DNA from: Cloacimonetes bacterium UBA3900
Lineage (GTDB): Bacteria > Cloacimonadota > Cloacimonadia > Cloacimonadales > Cloacimonadaceae
Direction of reading: 5' to 3'
DNA: 32,975 nucleotides
Assembly (NCBI GenBank): GCA_002391675.1
Contig: DGFM01000019.1
Coordinates: forward strand, 12,106 to 45,080
The position numbers were made by a program, and so were the translations under genes. Positions 23,512 to 32,832 of the stretch are shown piece after piece. Position 1 is the stretch's first letter, and each line of letters starts with the position of its first letter. Below the pieces are notes generated by a model that was given only the letters and a program-made list of their open reading frames with translations, was not told the origin of the DNA and ran no database searches.

Positions 23512-25182
23512 TTAGAATATACCTTCGATTGTGCCGCCGGCGTGTACGTCGATGTTTTCTGCCGAAGGTCTTCTGGGCAAGCCGGGCATTCTCATGATTT
23601 CACCGGTGATGGGGATCAGGAAGCCGGCTCCATTGGCGATGGCAATCTCACGCACGGTAACCAGGAAGTCTTTGGGACGTCCGATGAGGTCGGGGTTGTC
23701 TGAAAGCGATTTCTGGGTTTTGGCGATGCAGATTGGCAGTTTGTCAAATCCATATTTGTTGATGCGTCTGAGGTTTGCCTTTGCTTCGGCGGTGTAGTCC
23801 ACCTGCTGCGCTCCATAGATTTCTGAGGCTACGGTGAAGATCTTGTCTTTCACGGGGCTGTTCCAGTCATAAAGCCCATGGTAGCGGCATTCCTCGGAAT
23901 CCACCATATTCATCACGGTTTCGGCCAGTTCCAATCCTCCGGCACCACCCTTGGCATGGTAATCCACGATGGAGGCCAAAAAGCCTTTCTCTTCCACGTG
24001 TTCCTTCACGATGGCGAGTTCCTCTGCAGTGTCGCTGGGGAAGCGGTTGATGGCCACGATGGACTTCATACCGAACTTCTCGATGTTTTCCAGGTGCTTA
24101 TCCAGGTTTTCCAAGCCCTTGGTCACGGCCTCGGGATTGGGCTCGCCCAGGTCTTTCAACTTCACGCCGCCGTGCATTTTAAGCGCACGGACTGTGGCCA
24201 CCAAGACCACGGCGTCGGTGCAGAGGTTGCCATATTTACACACGAGATCGAAGAACTTCTCTGCTCCGAGATCAAAGCCAAAGCCTGCCTCGGTGACTAC
24301 GTAGTCGCTGAGTTTGAGAGCGGTTTTGGTGCCGATGATGCTGTTTGCGCCCTGAGCGATATTGGCGAAGGGGCCTCCATGCACGATGGCGGGTGTGTTC
24401 TCGGTAGTCTGGGCCAAGTTTGGCTTCAGAGCGTCCTTGAGCAGGGCAGTGATGGCACCTTCAAAGCCAAGCTGGTGGAAAAAGACGGGCTCGCCTGAAT
24501 AGGTGAAGCCTACGAGGATATTGCCGATGCGCTTTTTGAGCTCGTCCAGGCAGTTTGAAAGGCAGAGGATGGCCATGATTTCACTGGCGGGCGTGATGTC
24601 AAAACCGTCTTCACGCGGGAAGCCCTGCCTTCTGCCTCCCAAACCGATGACTATCTTGCGCAGCATACGGTCATTGACGTCCAAAACCCGTTTCCAGGTG
24701 ACGCGGCGGGGGTCGATCTGCAGCTGGTTGTCAAAGTAGATATGGTTGTCCAAAAGGGCAGCCAGGGTGTTGTTGGCTGTGGTGACGGCATGGAAGTCTC
24801 CCGTGAAGTGGAGGTTGATGTCCTCCATGGGCAGCACCTGGCTCCAGCCTCCACCGGCAGCGCCGCCTTTGATGCCAAATACAGGGCCCAACGAGGGCTC
24901 ACGGATGGCTACGGTAGACCTCTTTCCCAGCCGGTTGATAGCTTGCGAGAGGCCAATGGCCACGGTGGTCTTACCCTCACCGGCGGGCGTGGGCGTGATG
25001 GCGGAGACCAGGATCAGTTTTCCATGGTCGTTTCCTTGAATCTTAGAAAGGGCAGAATAGCGAATTTTGGCCTTGTACTCGCCATAATGGTCGATGTCAG
25101 CAGGGCTGAGACCGAGCTGGGCCGCAATTTCGTCTATGTTTTTGAGTCTAACTTGTCTGGCTATTTCCAGATCGTTGAGCAT
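23512..25182 (-). CDS. fhs: Formate-tetrahydrofolate ligase
   Basis: This 556-aa enzyme joins formate to tetrahydrofolate using ATP to give 10-formyl-THF, in the cytoplasm. The phosphate loop TPTPAGEGKTT is at 64-74, and other family blocks are visible: REPSLGPVFGIKGGAAGGGW, HFTGDFHAVTTANN, and the C-terminus ending DVHAGGTIEGIF. Length is the normal 555-560 aa. The start is the ATG at 25182 (MLNDLEIARQ), five nt after GGAGG; an in-frame ATG four codons upstream overlaps that ribosome-binding site. It stands alone between two plus-strand operons, with its own promoter. The product feeds purine synthesis or the Wood-Ljungdahl methyl branch. Confidence 0.97.
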   Translation of the reverse strand: MLNDLEIARQVRLKNIDEIAAQLGLSPADIDHYGEYKAKIRYSALSKIQGNDHGKLILVSAITPTPAGEGKTTVAIGLSQAINRLGKRSTVAIREPSLGPVFGIKGGAAGGGWSQVLPMEDINLHFTGDFHAVTTANNTLAALLDNHIYFDNQLQIDPRRVTWKRVLDVNDRMLRKIVIGLGGRRQGFPREDGFDITPASEIMAILCLSNCLDELKKRIGNILVGFTYSGEPVFFHQLGFEGAITALLKDALKPNLAQTTENTPAIVHGGPFANIAQGANSIIGTKTALKLSDYVVTEAGFGFDLGAEKFFDLVCKYGNLCTDAVVLVATVRALKMHGGVKLKDLGEPNPEAVTKGLENLDKHLENIEKFGMKSIVAINRFPSDTAEELAIVKEHVEEKGFLASIVDYHAKGGAGGLELAETVMNMVDSEECRYHGLYDWNSPVKDKIFTVASEIYGAQQVDYTAEAKANLRRINKYGFDKLPICIAKTQKSLSDNPDLIGRPKDFLVTVREIAIANGAGFLIPITGEIMRMPGLPRRPSAENIDVHAGGTIEGIF

Positions 25183-25207
25183 TGATACCTCCATTTAGTG
25201 ATCTATA

Positions 25208-25243
25208 CAAAGATATTATAGTCTGTCTTTCTCTTCTGTGCAA
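25208..25243 (-). promoter_or_regulatory. Promoter of fhs
   Basis: On the minus strand TTGCAC (25238-25243) and a perfect TATAAT (25215-25220) are 17 nt apart, a good sigma-70 type promoter. Overlapping it is TATCTTTG (25208-25215), which fits the Bacteroidetes -7 box TAnnTTTG but at a longer distance from TTG. The start codon lies 26 nt downstream. Confidence 0.65.
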
Positions 25244-25474
25244 GTGTTAAGAGTGATTATTGGCAAAAAGCCGGTTTTTACTTGAATTGGGCAGAGTCTC
25301 CGGGCTCCTCATTCCTGTAGTGTGAGCGGTGAAGGCTGAACAATGTTCATATATCCCTAAAGTGATGTATTTATGGGCATTGGGCCGAATTTGGTGCCGT
25401 TTATTTTGCCGGAATATCAAGGTTTTGCCCAAAACCCAAGATAAAGCTTTACAAAATATGCTCTTTTATTTTGT
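25244..25474. other. Intergenic region between fhs and the sodium pump operon
   Basis: Two occurrences of TTTATTTTG (25409-25417 and 25465-25473) are the closest to a -7 box for the plus-strand operon. A GAACAATGTTC palindrome lies at about 25339-25349. No gene or known RNA is seen. Confidence 0.4.
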
Positions 25475-25491
25475 GGTACCTATAGGATACC
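25475..25491. promoter_or_regulatory. 17-bp imperfect palindrome ahead of the pump operon
   Basis: GGTACCTATAGGATACC has a near-symmetric structure around CCTATAGG, 35 nt before the first ATG. Its position suits an operator or a leader-RNA element. Confidence 0.35.
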
Positions 25492-25525
25492 AGAGAGTTT
25501 TCAAAATAAGTAAAGAGGATAAAAC

Positions 25526-27079
25526 ATGTCGCAGTTACCCAAGCCAATCCAAACTTTGCGTACCAAAAAGGAAGCTGCCCTCCTGGGCGGCGGACCCAAA
25601 CGCATTGAGGAACAACATGCTAAGGGCAAACTTACTGCCCGTGAACGGATTGACCTCTTGGTTGATCCCGGTAGTTTTGAAGAGTTTGATATGTTTGTCA
25701 CCCACAAATGCACCAATTTCGGAATGGATCAGTACATCCATCCCGGCGATGGTGTAGTCACAGGCGTGGCAACTATCAATGAGCGAGTAGTTTATGTATT
25801 CGCACAAGATTTTACCATCTTTGGTGGCTCACTTTCCAAGACCTATGCAGAGAAGATCTGCAAGATCATGGATATGGCGCTGAAAAACGGTTGTCCCGTG
25901 ATCGGTCTCAACGACAGTGGCGGTGCCCGTATCCAAGAGGGTGTAGATGCTTTGGCCGGTTATGCCGAGATTTTCTGGCGCAACGTGATGGCCAGCGGCG
26001 TGATCCCTCAAATCTCCGCCATCCTGGGCCCCTGTGCAGGTGGAGCCGTCTACTCTCCTGCGATCACAGACTTTGTGATCATGGAAAAGCAGAACAGCTA
26101 TATGTTTGTGACAGGCCCCAAAGTGGTGAAGACGGTGCTCAACGAAGAGGTGACCGTTTCCGACCTCGGTGGCGCTGAAGTGCACTCCAGCAAAAGCGGT
26201 GTGGCTCACTTCATCTCCGCAAATGAAGAGGATGCCATTCTCACCATCAAGAAGCTGCTCAGCTACCTGCCCAGCAACAATATGGAAGACCCGCCATATC
26301 ACCTTCCGCAAGACCCGGCAAACCGCTCTTGTGACCTCTTGGAAGAGATCATCCCGGACAACCCCAATAAGGCATATGATATGCTGGAAGTGATCCAACA
26401 GCTGGCAGACGACGGTGAGTTTCTCCAGGTGATGAGCAACTATGCTCAAAACATCCTGGTGGGCTTTTGTCGCTTGAACGGCCATTCCATCGGCGTAGTG
26501 GCAAACCAACCAAGAGTGTTAGCCGGTGTGCTGGATATCGACGCCTCAGTCAAGGCCGCACGCTTCGTCAGATTCTGCGATGCCTTCAACATCCCGCTTT
26601 TGGTGCTTGAGGACGTCCCCGGCTTCTTGCCCGGAACCAACCAGGAACACAACGGTATCATCCGCAACGGCGCCAAACTGCTCTATGCCTTTGCAGAAGC
26701 CACAGTTCCCAAGGTCACCGTGATCGTGCGCAAGGCCTATGGCGGAGCCTACTGTGTGATGAACAGCCGTCACATGAGAGCAGACCTCGTCTATGCCTGG
26801 CCCAGTGCCGAGATCGCCGTGATGGGGCCCAAAGGTGCAGTGGAAGTGATTTTCCGCAAGGAAGCCAGAGCATCCGACGATCCCAAGCAAGCGCTTTTGG
26901 ACAGGGAAGAGGAATACAAAGAGACCTTTGCCAATCCCTACCGCGCTGCCGAAAGAGGCTATGTGGACGACGTTATCGAGCCTGCTTCCACACGTTTCCG
27001 CTTGATCAGAGCCTTTGAGATATTGGCAAACAAGAAAGACACCATTCCGCCGCGCAAGCACGGGAACATGCCTTTGTAG
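25526..27079 (+). CDS. mmdA: Biotin-dependent carboxyltransferase alpha subunit of a Na+-pumping decarboxylase (MmdA/PccB-like)
   Basis: This 517-aa protein transfers the carboxyl group of an acyl-CoA, most likely methylmalonyl-CoA, to biotin. Both halves of the crotonase-fold carboxyltransferase are present: N-half LNDSGGARIQEGVDALAGYAEIF and GPCAGGAVYSPAITDF, C-half EDVPGFLPGTNQEHNGIIRNGAKLLYAFAEA and AYGGAYCVMNSRHMRADLVYAWPSAEIAVMG. The two oxyanion glycine pairs (CAGGA and YGGAY) are intact. Members include PccB, MmdA and GcdA. The genes for OadG-, biotin- and OadB-like subunits that follow identify it as part of a decarboxylase sodium pump and not a carboxylase; no biotin carboxylase gene is present. 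AGAGG precedes the ATG. Confidence 0.93.
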   Translation: MSQLPKPIQTLRTKKEAALLGGGPKRIEEQHAKGKLTARERIDLLVDPGSFEEFDMFVTHKCTNFGMDQYIHPGDGVVTGVATINERVVYVFAQDFTIFGGSLSKTYAEKICKIMDMALKNGCPVIGLNDSGGARIQEGVDALAGYAEIFWRNVMASGVIPQISAILGPCAGGAVYSPAITDFVIMEKQNSYMFVTGPKVVKTVLNEEVTVSDLGGAEVHSSKSGVAHFISANEEDAILTIKKLLSYLPSNNMEDPPYHLPQDPANRSCDLLEEIIPDNPNKAYDMLEVIQQLADDGEFLQVMSNYAQNILVGFCRLNGHSIGVVANQPRVLAGVLDIDASVKAARFVRFCDAFNIPLLVLEDVPGFLPGTNQEHNGIIRNGAKLLYAFAEATVPKVTVIVRKAYGGAYCVMNSRHMRADLVYAWPSAEIAVMGPKGAVEVIFRKEARASDDPKQALLDREEEYKETFANPYRAAERGYVDDVIEPASTRFRLIRAFEILANKKDTIPPRKHGNMPL

Positions 27080-27088
27080 GATAAGAGC

Positions 27089-27979
27089 ATGTCAAGATAC
27101 ATAATTACAACGATTATACTGTTGCTTCTCGCAGGTGTGCTCATGGCTCAACCGGCCCAGGCGGAATCAGGGGTCACCCCCGAAGAAGCAGAAGAGCTCA
27201 GCCTGGAAGCCATTGTTGCCGCTATTTCAGACAGCCTGATGCAGCAGCGTGAGCAAGAGGTTAGAGAGGAATTTGGCTTTGGTCCCAGGGACAGATTGGC
27301 AGATGTGGCTGAGATCTTGGAAGTTCAGAATGTGGCTAAGTGGAAGAGCTATCTAAAGCTGGATCCTGCCAACGAGGCTCTGGATTCCATAACCCTGAGC
27401 AATCTGGGCATCACTCCCTATCAGGCAGTATTGGCCGAGCAGTTCAGCATCCATGGATTCACGGAGCTCTCCTATTTTTCCGAGATTTCCGAGCGTGAAA
27501 GTGTCCCCATCAAAAAGCTGAGAGAGCTGGTGGGTTTGAGTTCTCTGGATAAGAGCCAAGACAATACCTCTTTGCAGGTTTTGGGAGTTGATCCCGCTCA
27601 TCTGGACAGTCTGATCACAGAATTTCATGAAGAATCCGTTCCTTACGGGCTTTCTCTCACTTTAGTGGGGATGCTCATTGTATTTAGTGCGCTATTGGTG
27701 ACCAGCATTGTTGTAAGCCAATTGCGCATTGTCAATAAGAAGCCCAAGACGGAAGAGATGCCCATGGTGATAGATCAAAAGGGCAAGCTCGTCGCTGAGA
27801 GAAAGACTCAAGACCGCAACGAGGTCGCTGCAGCCATCATGGCCTTGCATATGTATGAAACAGGCATCAAAGAGAGACGTAAAATGATGCTTACCATCAA
27901 GCGCACTCCAACAAACCAATGGCGTACCAGCCAGGTGTTGGAGATGCCCAACCGCGAATTGTTCCGATTTAGGAGATAG
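27089..27979 (+). CDS. OadG/MmdD-like small subunit with long exported N-terminal domain
   Basis: This 296-aa protein has a signal peptide (1-25, cut likely after AQA), a helical exported domain (about 30-183), one membrane segment (185-210, YGLSLTLVGMLIVFSALLVT, the OadG signature region) and a cytoplasmic tail containing AAAIMALHMY (the AAI.AAL pattern of these subunits). OadG/MmdD normally has only about 80-120 aa. The extra domain shows two related blocks, LADVAEILEVQN ... ITLSNLGITPYQAVLAEQF and IKKLRELVGLSS ... TSLQVLGVDPAHLDSLITEF. It starts 9 nt after the carboxyltransferase gene. The small subunit normally anchors the complex and aids metal binding and assembly. Confidence 0.82.
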   Translation: MSRYIITTIILLLLAGVLMAQPAQAESGVTPEEAEELSLEAIVAAISDSLMQQREQEVREEFGFGPRDRLADVAEILEVQNVAKWKSYLKLDPANEALDSITLSNLGITPYQAVLAEQFSIHGFTELSYFSEISERESVPIKKLRELVGLSSLDKSQDNTSLQVLGVDPAHLDSLITEFHEESVPYGLSLTLVGMLIVFSALLVTSIVVSQLRIVNKKPKTEEMPMVIDQKGKLVAERKTQDRNEVAAAIMALHMYETGIKERRKMMLTIKRTPTNQWRTSQVLEMPNRELFRFRR

Positions 27980-27983
27980 ATAA

Positions 27984-28703
27984 ATGAAAACCTACAAACT
28001 CAAAATCAGTGGCGAGATCTATGAAGCCAAGGTGGTGGAATACACCGACGAACACGCCAAGGTAAACGTCAATGGCACAGATTATACCATCACTTTTATA
28101 GAAGACGACACTCGCCAGGTCCCCAAGCTTGCCAGCCAGGAAAAGGCTGTCCCCATAGCTCCCACCCTCACCAGCGGCTTTGAAGCCGGTACCGGTGAGC
28201 TGAGAGCACCCATCCCCGGCGTGATCCACGCCATCAAAGTGAAAGAAGGCGACAAGGTCACCAAGGGTCAGACTCTGCTCCTGTTGGAAGCAATGAAGAT
28301 GGAGACTGAAATTGCCGCTCCGATGGACGGAGTGATCAAAGAAATCAAGATCAAAGAGCGTGAATTGGTGAAAGAGGGTGATTTGATGATCCTGATCCAA
28401 GGAGATGAAGTCAAGCCCGCCCCGGCCCCCAAACCGGCTGCCAAGCCTGCCGCTTCCGCTCCCGCTCCTGCCGCTCCTGTCAAAACTGATACGGTGATGT
28501 ATGCACCCCTGCCGGGATTGGTGGTGGATGTATTTGTAGAAGTGGGTCAACAGCTCAATATAGATGACCGCGTCCTCGTGCTGGAAGCCATGAAGATGGA
28601 ATCCGATATATTCAGCACCCTGAAAGGAAGAATCAAAAAGGTGTATGTGAAGAATGGAGACAGCGTCCAAGAAGGAGAACCCTTGGTCGAGGTGGAGGGA
28701 TAA
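27984..28703 (+). CDS. Biotin carboxyl carrier protein with two biotinyl domains
   Basis: This 239-aa protein has an N-terminal region (1-70) and then two biotinyl-lipoyl domains: residues about 72-140 with EAMKMET (biotin-Lys105) and about 170-239 with EAMKMES (Lys204). A Pro/Ala-rich hinge (143-167) links them. Biotin carriers of decarboxylase pumps (MmdC, GcdC) carry carboxybiotin from the carboxyltransferase to the membrane subunit and normally have one such domain. Both lysines lie in intact AMKM contexts, so both may be biotinylated. It lies 4 nt after the OadG-like gene and 1 nt before the OadB-like start. Confidence 0.92.
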   Translation: MKTYKLKISGEIYEAKVVEYTDEHAKVNVNGTDYTITFIEDDTRQVPKLASQEKAVPIAPTLTSGFEAGTGELRAPIPGVIHAIKVKEGDKVTKGQTLLLLEAMKMETEIAAPMDGVIKEIKIKERELVKEGDLMILIQGDEVKPAPAPKPAAKPAASAPAPAAPVKTDTVMYAPLPGLVVDVFVEVGQQLNIDDRVLVLEAMKMESDIFSTLKGRIKKVYVKNGDSVQEGEPLVEVEG

Positions 28704-28704
28704 G

Positions 28705-29832
28705 GTGCAAGAATTAATACAATTTATTCAGACCACCGGATTCCTGAATTTTTCCTGGGGAAACCTGCTTATGATGGGCTTTGGCTTGCTCTTTGTATGG
28801 CTGGCTATCACCAAAGGTTTTGAGCCTCTGCTGCTGGTACCCATTGGATTTGGTATGCTCCTGGGCAATCTGCCCGGGGTGGCAGAACAGGGATTGGGAG
28901 TGGATGATACCGGAAGTGTGTTAAACCTGCTCTATTTCGGTGTCAGCAAGGGCATCTATCCCTCCCTTATCTTCCTGGGTATAGGAGCGATGACCGACTT
29001 CTCCACCCTGATAGCAAACCCCAGGCTCATTCTCTTGGGGGCAGCAGCACAGTTTGGCATCTTTGCCACCTTCGTAGGCTCCATCCTTCTGGGATTCAAC
29101 GTGATGGAGGCTGCCTCCATCGGCATCATCGGTGGAGCAGACGGCCCCACATCCATCTATCTGTCTTCCAATCTGGCACCACATTTGGTGGGCTCAATTG
29201 CCCTGGCGGCATACTCATATATGTCGCTGGTGCCGGTGATTCAACCTCCCATCATGCGGCTGCTCACCACCAAGAAGGAGCGCCTCATCCGCATGAAGCC
29301 GCTGCGCGTGGTTTCCAAGCGTGAGAGGATATTCTTTCCCATCGTGGCTTTCATCGTGACAACCCTCATCTCCCCCGGAAGTGTGGTGCTCCTGGGAATG
29401 CTGTTTTTGGGCAACCTGCTCAAAGAAAGCGGCGTCACTGAGCGCTTGGCTGCTACAGCCAGAGGTGCGTTGATAGACATCGTCACTGTGCTGATCGGAT
29501 TTACGGTGGGCGCCAGAACCACCGCCGCAACTTTCCTGACACCCGCCTCCATCAAGATCTTCGCACTGGGAGCTGCTTCCTTCGCCGTAGCCACTGCTTC
29601 AGGCGTAATCTTTGCCAAAATTATGAATCTCTTCGTGAAAGACAAGATCAATCCTCTGATCGGAAATGCAGGCGTATCCGCTGTACCTGCCGCAGCGAGA
29701 GTGTCTCAAGTGGTGGGACAACAATATGATAAATCAAACTACCTCGTTATGCACGCCATGGCTCCAAACGTAGCTGGAGTCGTGGGGTCTGCTGTTGCAG
29801 CCGGTGTGTTCCTGGGTATTTTGGGCAACTAA
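28705..29832 (+). CDS. mmdB: Na+-transporting carboxybiotin decarboxylase beta subunit (OadB/MmdB/GcdB)
   Basis: This 375-aa integral membrane protein decarboxylates carboxybiotin and pumps Na+ outward. The family motifs are GGADGPT at 143-149 (Asp146 corresponds to the essential Asp203 of Klebsiella OadB) and MAPNVAGVVGSAVAAG with Asn355 near the C-terminus. About nine hydrophobic segments are visible. I choose the GTG at 28705, which follows GGAGGGATAAG at the end of the biotin-carrier gene and gives the usual N-terminus; the frame is open to an ATG at 28654, but that overlaps the preceding gene by 50 nt. A strong terminator follows, so this is the last gene of the operon. Confidence 0.95.
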   Translation: MQELIQFIQTTGFLNFSWGNLLMMGFGLLFVWLAITKGFEPLLLVPIGFGMLLGNLPGVAEQGLGVDDTGSVLNLLYFGVSKGIYPSLIFLGIGAMTDFSTLIANPRLILLGAAAQFGIFATFVGSILLGFNVMEAASIGIIGGADGPTSIYLSSNLAPHLVGSIALAAYSYMSLVPVIQPPIMRLLTTKKERLIRMKPLRVVSKRERIFFPIVAFIVTTLISPGSVVLLGMLFLGNLLKESGVTERLAATARGALIDIVTVLIGFTVGARTTAATFLTPASIKIFALGAASFAVATASGVIFAKIMNLFVKDKINPLIGNAGVSAVPAAARVSQVVGQQYDKSNYLVMHAMAPNVAGVVGSAVAAGVFLGILGN

Positions 29833-29849
29833 ACTCACACAGATATAAG

Positions 29850-29884
29850 AAAAGACCCTATCTCACATGGGATAGGGTCTTTTT
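29850..29884 (+). terminator. Strong bidirectional intrinsic terminator
   Basis: A 13-bp perfect stem (AAAAGACCCTATC and its complement) with an 8-nt loop is flanked by A-rich sequence on the left and T-rich on the right, so it can end transcripts from the pump operon and from the convergent secreted-protein gene. Confidence 0.92.
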
Positions 29885-29901
29885 GGTTGTCTTGATATTA
29901 T

Positions 29902-32682
29902 TTAGAACACTGTGATTCTCTTGGTGGCGATCACCTTGCCTTGTTGCTTGATTCTCATCAGGTAAACCCCGGCGGCCAAGCGTTGCTGGTTTGCATCCAA
30001 AGCCTGCCAGCGGCTGTTCAGCCCGGCATCTGATGCGGGACTGAAGTCCTTGATCTCAGCCACTTTCTGGCCTCTGATGTTGAAGACTTCGGCTTTCACC
30101 TCTCCCGGCGCCAGATTCTTCACAGTGATGGAAAAATCCGCCCTGGAAGGGTTGGGATAAACAGACACGCTGGGCTTTGCGGCGGGTACCATGTGATCGT
30201 CATTATTTGAAGTGTTGCTCATCTGAATCGTGGCATATCTGATGGACGTATAAGTGTCATTACCGTTCTGCTGGATATTCAGGATAACATCACACTGATT
30301 ATCCGTGACATTCTTCACCTCCAGCTGATGTTGATTGGTCAAATCGCAGGAGTAGTCCCAGGGCAATGTTCCCGATCTATGGAGTGCGTATTCTCCATTA
30401 TCAAGGTCGATATTGTATATCTCCAATGAGTTCTGGCATCCGACCCAGGGAACGAGGGGATAAAGTGCGAACCGACCGTGGCCATCAACAGATGGCAGAA
30501 TGTCGCAAAGCAGCTCCGGATACTCGGTTTGCTGATTCCCAAAGAGACCCGCAGGCACATCCACCACGTCCAAAGTGTAGGGGTTGAGAATGTGGAGGCT
30601 GTAGGGCTCGGGATTGGAGGCATCATGTCTGACGATCATGACACGTTGATCATCCACCCATTCCATTTGCTCAATGATGGCGGTATCCTCATCGCCGAAG
30701 GGATAGATACTTTCGATTTGGGCTCCGTTTTCAAACGCAATGTTGCTGTTCACGGCATAGAGAGCGGCATCGCCATTGCGGGCGATCACTTTGGAGCGAA
30801 CCGCCTTGGTGACCGGCAGAAACCCCTTCCAAACATTGCTGTCCGGGTCTTCAGGATCAGTACCATCATAGTAGCTGATAGAAGCTCCCAATGATTGTCT
30901 TAAGTCATTGCTGAAGGTTCTGCGCACATCCCGATGATGCACTCTTTGGTAGCCCACGCCATTTCCGATGGCGCCGGGGAAGTTTCTGGTGGTCAACTCT
31001 ATATCCAGCACAGGGTCTGTGTGAGTTGTGATGACGGGCGAGGAAGAACTTCCAAACAGGCCATTTTCAATATCCCAGATTCCCTCTGGATTGGGGTTGT
31101 CCAAGTTAATATAGCCTCTGTGCAGATACCCTCTATACCTTTCGTGGAGCGAACCCCACAGCTGCACGGTGCCGCGCTCCAGATACGGCGCCCTTTCCGG
31201 CCAAAGTGGGTTGTAAAAGGGATAGTCTATTGTCGCAGGCCAGGGATTGGTTGTACTTTGGGGAAATCTATAGCGGTGCAGGTCGATATTATCCCAATAG
31301 CTGTCATAGATATTCACGGCAGGCACGGAAGGATGAGGGTGCTGGTATTCAAAGGTGAAACAGCCATCATTCCTGCCCATGGCAGCCAGGGAGGCATAGA
31401 TGCAAATTGGGTTGTCATCTGCCCTGCACACATGGTACCTGAGGCTGTCCACGGGGCTCTGATAGCCATATTTGATCTCTATGCTCCGCTCAGAAATCAG
31501 TGAAACAAAGTCGTTGGGATTGTCACTTGGGTCTTCACCGGCAGGCGTACCGGCCAGGAGAATATCCCCGATGATCTTGATGTTGGAGCCACTTGCCCAG
31601 GTTTGATTGCCGGCAAACGTGCCTTTGACCCAAAGTTCATTGGGGCAATAGAAAATAGAACCATCCGGAATATGCGATGCACCACCGATGGGAACCCATA
31701 TGGTGTCCGCAATGGCAACATGGTTGGTAAAAAGGGGGTCTGCCAAATTTGGTGAGGGATACTCTGGATATACCGCTAAAGATGACTCAGGCATTCGTAG
31801 CTTTTCTCCCAGGTAAAGGGTTGCGGTGGTGCCATTGACCTCAGCATATACGATGTACTTCGGATCGTAGTCGGGGCCGATGATTCTTCCATCAAACCTG
31901 TGAGAAACGGCGCCAAAGTTGGTGGGCGCGTGCTCTATCAAGCCACCCGGAAACACGGTTTCAACCGGATAATCCGAACCGCCCCCAGGGTAGACTTTCA
32001 CCTCGCCGGAAGTGATAACCAAACCATCGAAGGTGGGCCAACCACCGTTGCTTCCCCCACCCGCCTGGCGGATCCACAAGTCTCCACTCGTCCTGAGGCT
32101 TCCATCAATGTGATCAAGACCATGAAACCTGTATATTTCCCCATCCTGGTCAAGCTCGGTGTACACGGTCCTTTGATATGGCTTCAATTCATCTGAACCT
32201 TCACTCTGGAGGTAATTGTCCTGCTCATGCTGAGGATAAGGAAGAGCCAGCGAGTATAACAGGTATTCGTCATCAATCCTTTCCGCATAAGGACTGCTCT
32301 CAAAGCTGCGCCCCAGGAGGGTAGCCTGCCAGCTGTCTCCCTGGTTTGAGGAGATTGCCATATAGCTCTCCCAGCCATCCAGGTAGGAAACGATAACCTG
32401 CCCGTTGTTTACAGAAATTGTGGGCTTGGTAAACCCCGTAATGTTTTGGGCCACCGTCTTGGTGATCCAGTCCTCTCCATCATTGTTACGATACTTTAAG
32501 ACAATACTTCCGGTTTGATCTGCAGAAGTATTGGTATTGTAAACGAGGTATACAACTCCGTCGTGGGAGCAGATACCCAGCTCGGCATCAAACTGCCCCA
32601 AGGCAATCTCGGCTGGCGTCTGTGCCAGTAAAAACGTGCTCATGGCGATTAGCCAAATCAGGCTAAAGACTTTTGTCTTCAT
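29902..32682 (-). CDS. Large secreted protein with sialidase-like Asp-boxes and a type IX-style C-terminal sorting domain
   Basis: This 926-aa protein has a signal peptide (1-21, cut near LLAQ). The start of the mature part has Asp-box-like motifs, SSNQGDSW at 111-118 and RNNDGEDW near 65-72, which suggest a BNR/beta-propeller fold, though no catalytic residues of a sialidase were traced. The middle (about 300-700) is unrecognised and rich in Trp, Tyr and Pro. The last 80 residues (from about 845) read VSVYPNPSRADFSI ... VFNIRGQKVAEI ... QRLAAGVYLMRIKQQGKVIATKRITVF, the sorting domain used by type IX secretion in the Bacteroidetes and related phyla. The ATG at 32682 follows AGAGGAG. Probably cell-surface bound or released. 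The type IX machinery is not in the window. Confidence 0.85.
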   Translation of the reverse strand: MKTKVFSLIWLIAMSTFLLAQTPAEIALGQFDAELGICSHDGVVYLVYNTNTSADQTGSIVLKYRNNDGEDWITKTVAQNITGFTKPTISVNNGQVIVSYLDGWESYMAISSNQGDSWQATLLGRSFESSPYAERIDDEYLLYSLALPYPQHEQDNYLQSEGSDELKPYQRTVYTELDQDGEIYRFHGLDHIDGSLRTSGDLWIRQAGGGSNGGWPTFDGLVITSGEVKVYPGGGSDYPVETVFPGGLIEHAPTNFGAVSHRFDGRIIGPDYDPKYIVYAEVNGTTATLYLGEKLRMPESSLAVYPEYPSPNLADPLFTNHVAIADTIWVPIGGASHIPDGSIFYCPNELWVKGTFAGNQTWASGSNIKIIGDILLAGTPAGEDPSDNPNDFVSLISERSIEIKYGYQSPVDSLRYHVCRADDNPICIYASLAAMGRNDGCFTFEYQHPHPSVPAVNIYDSYWDNIDLHRYRFPQSTTNPWPATIDYPFYNPLWPERAPYLERGTVQLWGSLHERYRGYLHRGYINLDNPNPEGIWDIENGLFGSSSSPVITTHTDPVLDIELTTRNFPGAIGNGVGYQRVHHRDVRRTFSNDLRQSLGASISYYDGTDPEDPDSNVWKGFLPVTKAVRSKVIARNGDAALYAVNSNIAFENGAQIESIYPFGDEDTAIIEQMEWVDDQRVMIVRHDASNPEPYSLHILNPYTLDVVDVPAGLFGNQQTEYPELLCDILPSVDGHGRFALYPLVPWVGCQNSLEIYNIDLDNGEYALHRSGTLPWDYSCDLTNQHQLEVKNVTDNQCDVILNIQQNGNDTYTSIRYATIQMSNTSNNDDHMVPAAKPSVSVYPNPSRADFSITVKNLAPGEVKAEVFNIRGQKVAEIKDFSPASDAGLNSRWQALDANQQRLAAGVYLMRIKQQGKVIATKRITVF

Positions 32683-32832
32683 AGCGATTCTCCTCTTCTC
32701 ATAATGTTATCTTATTATGGTAGCAAGATATGTGCCAATTCAAAATATATTTTTCTCCCCCCACAGGGCTTTTCCCCCGAGAACAAACCCTTTTTGAGCT
32801 GTAATTTGTTTGCCACAAACCAACCCTTGCCG

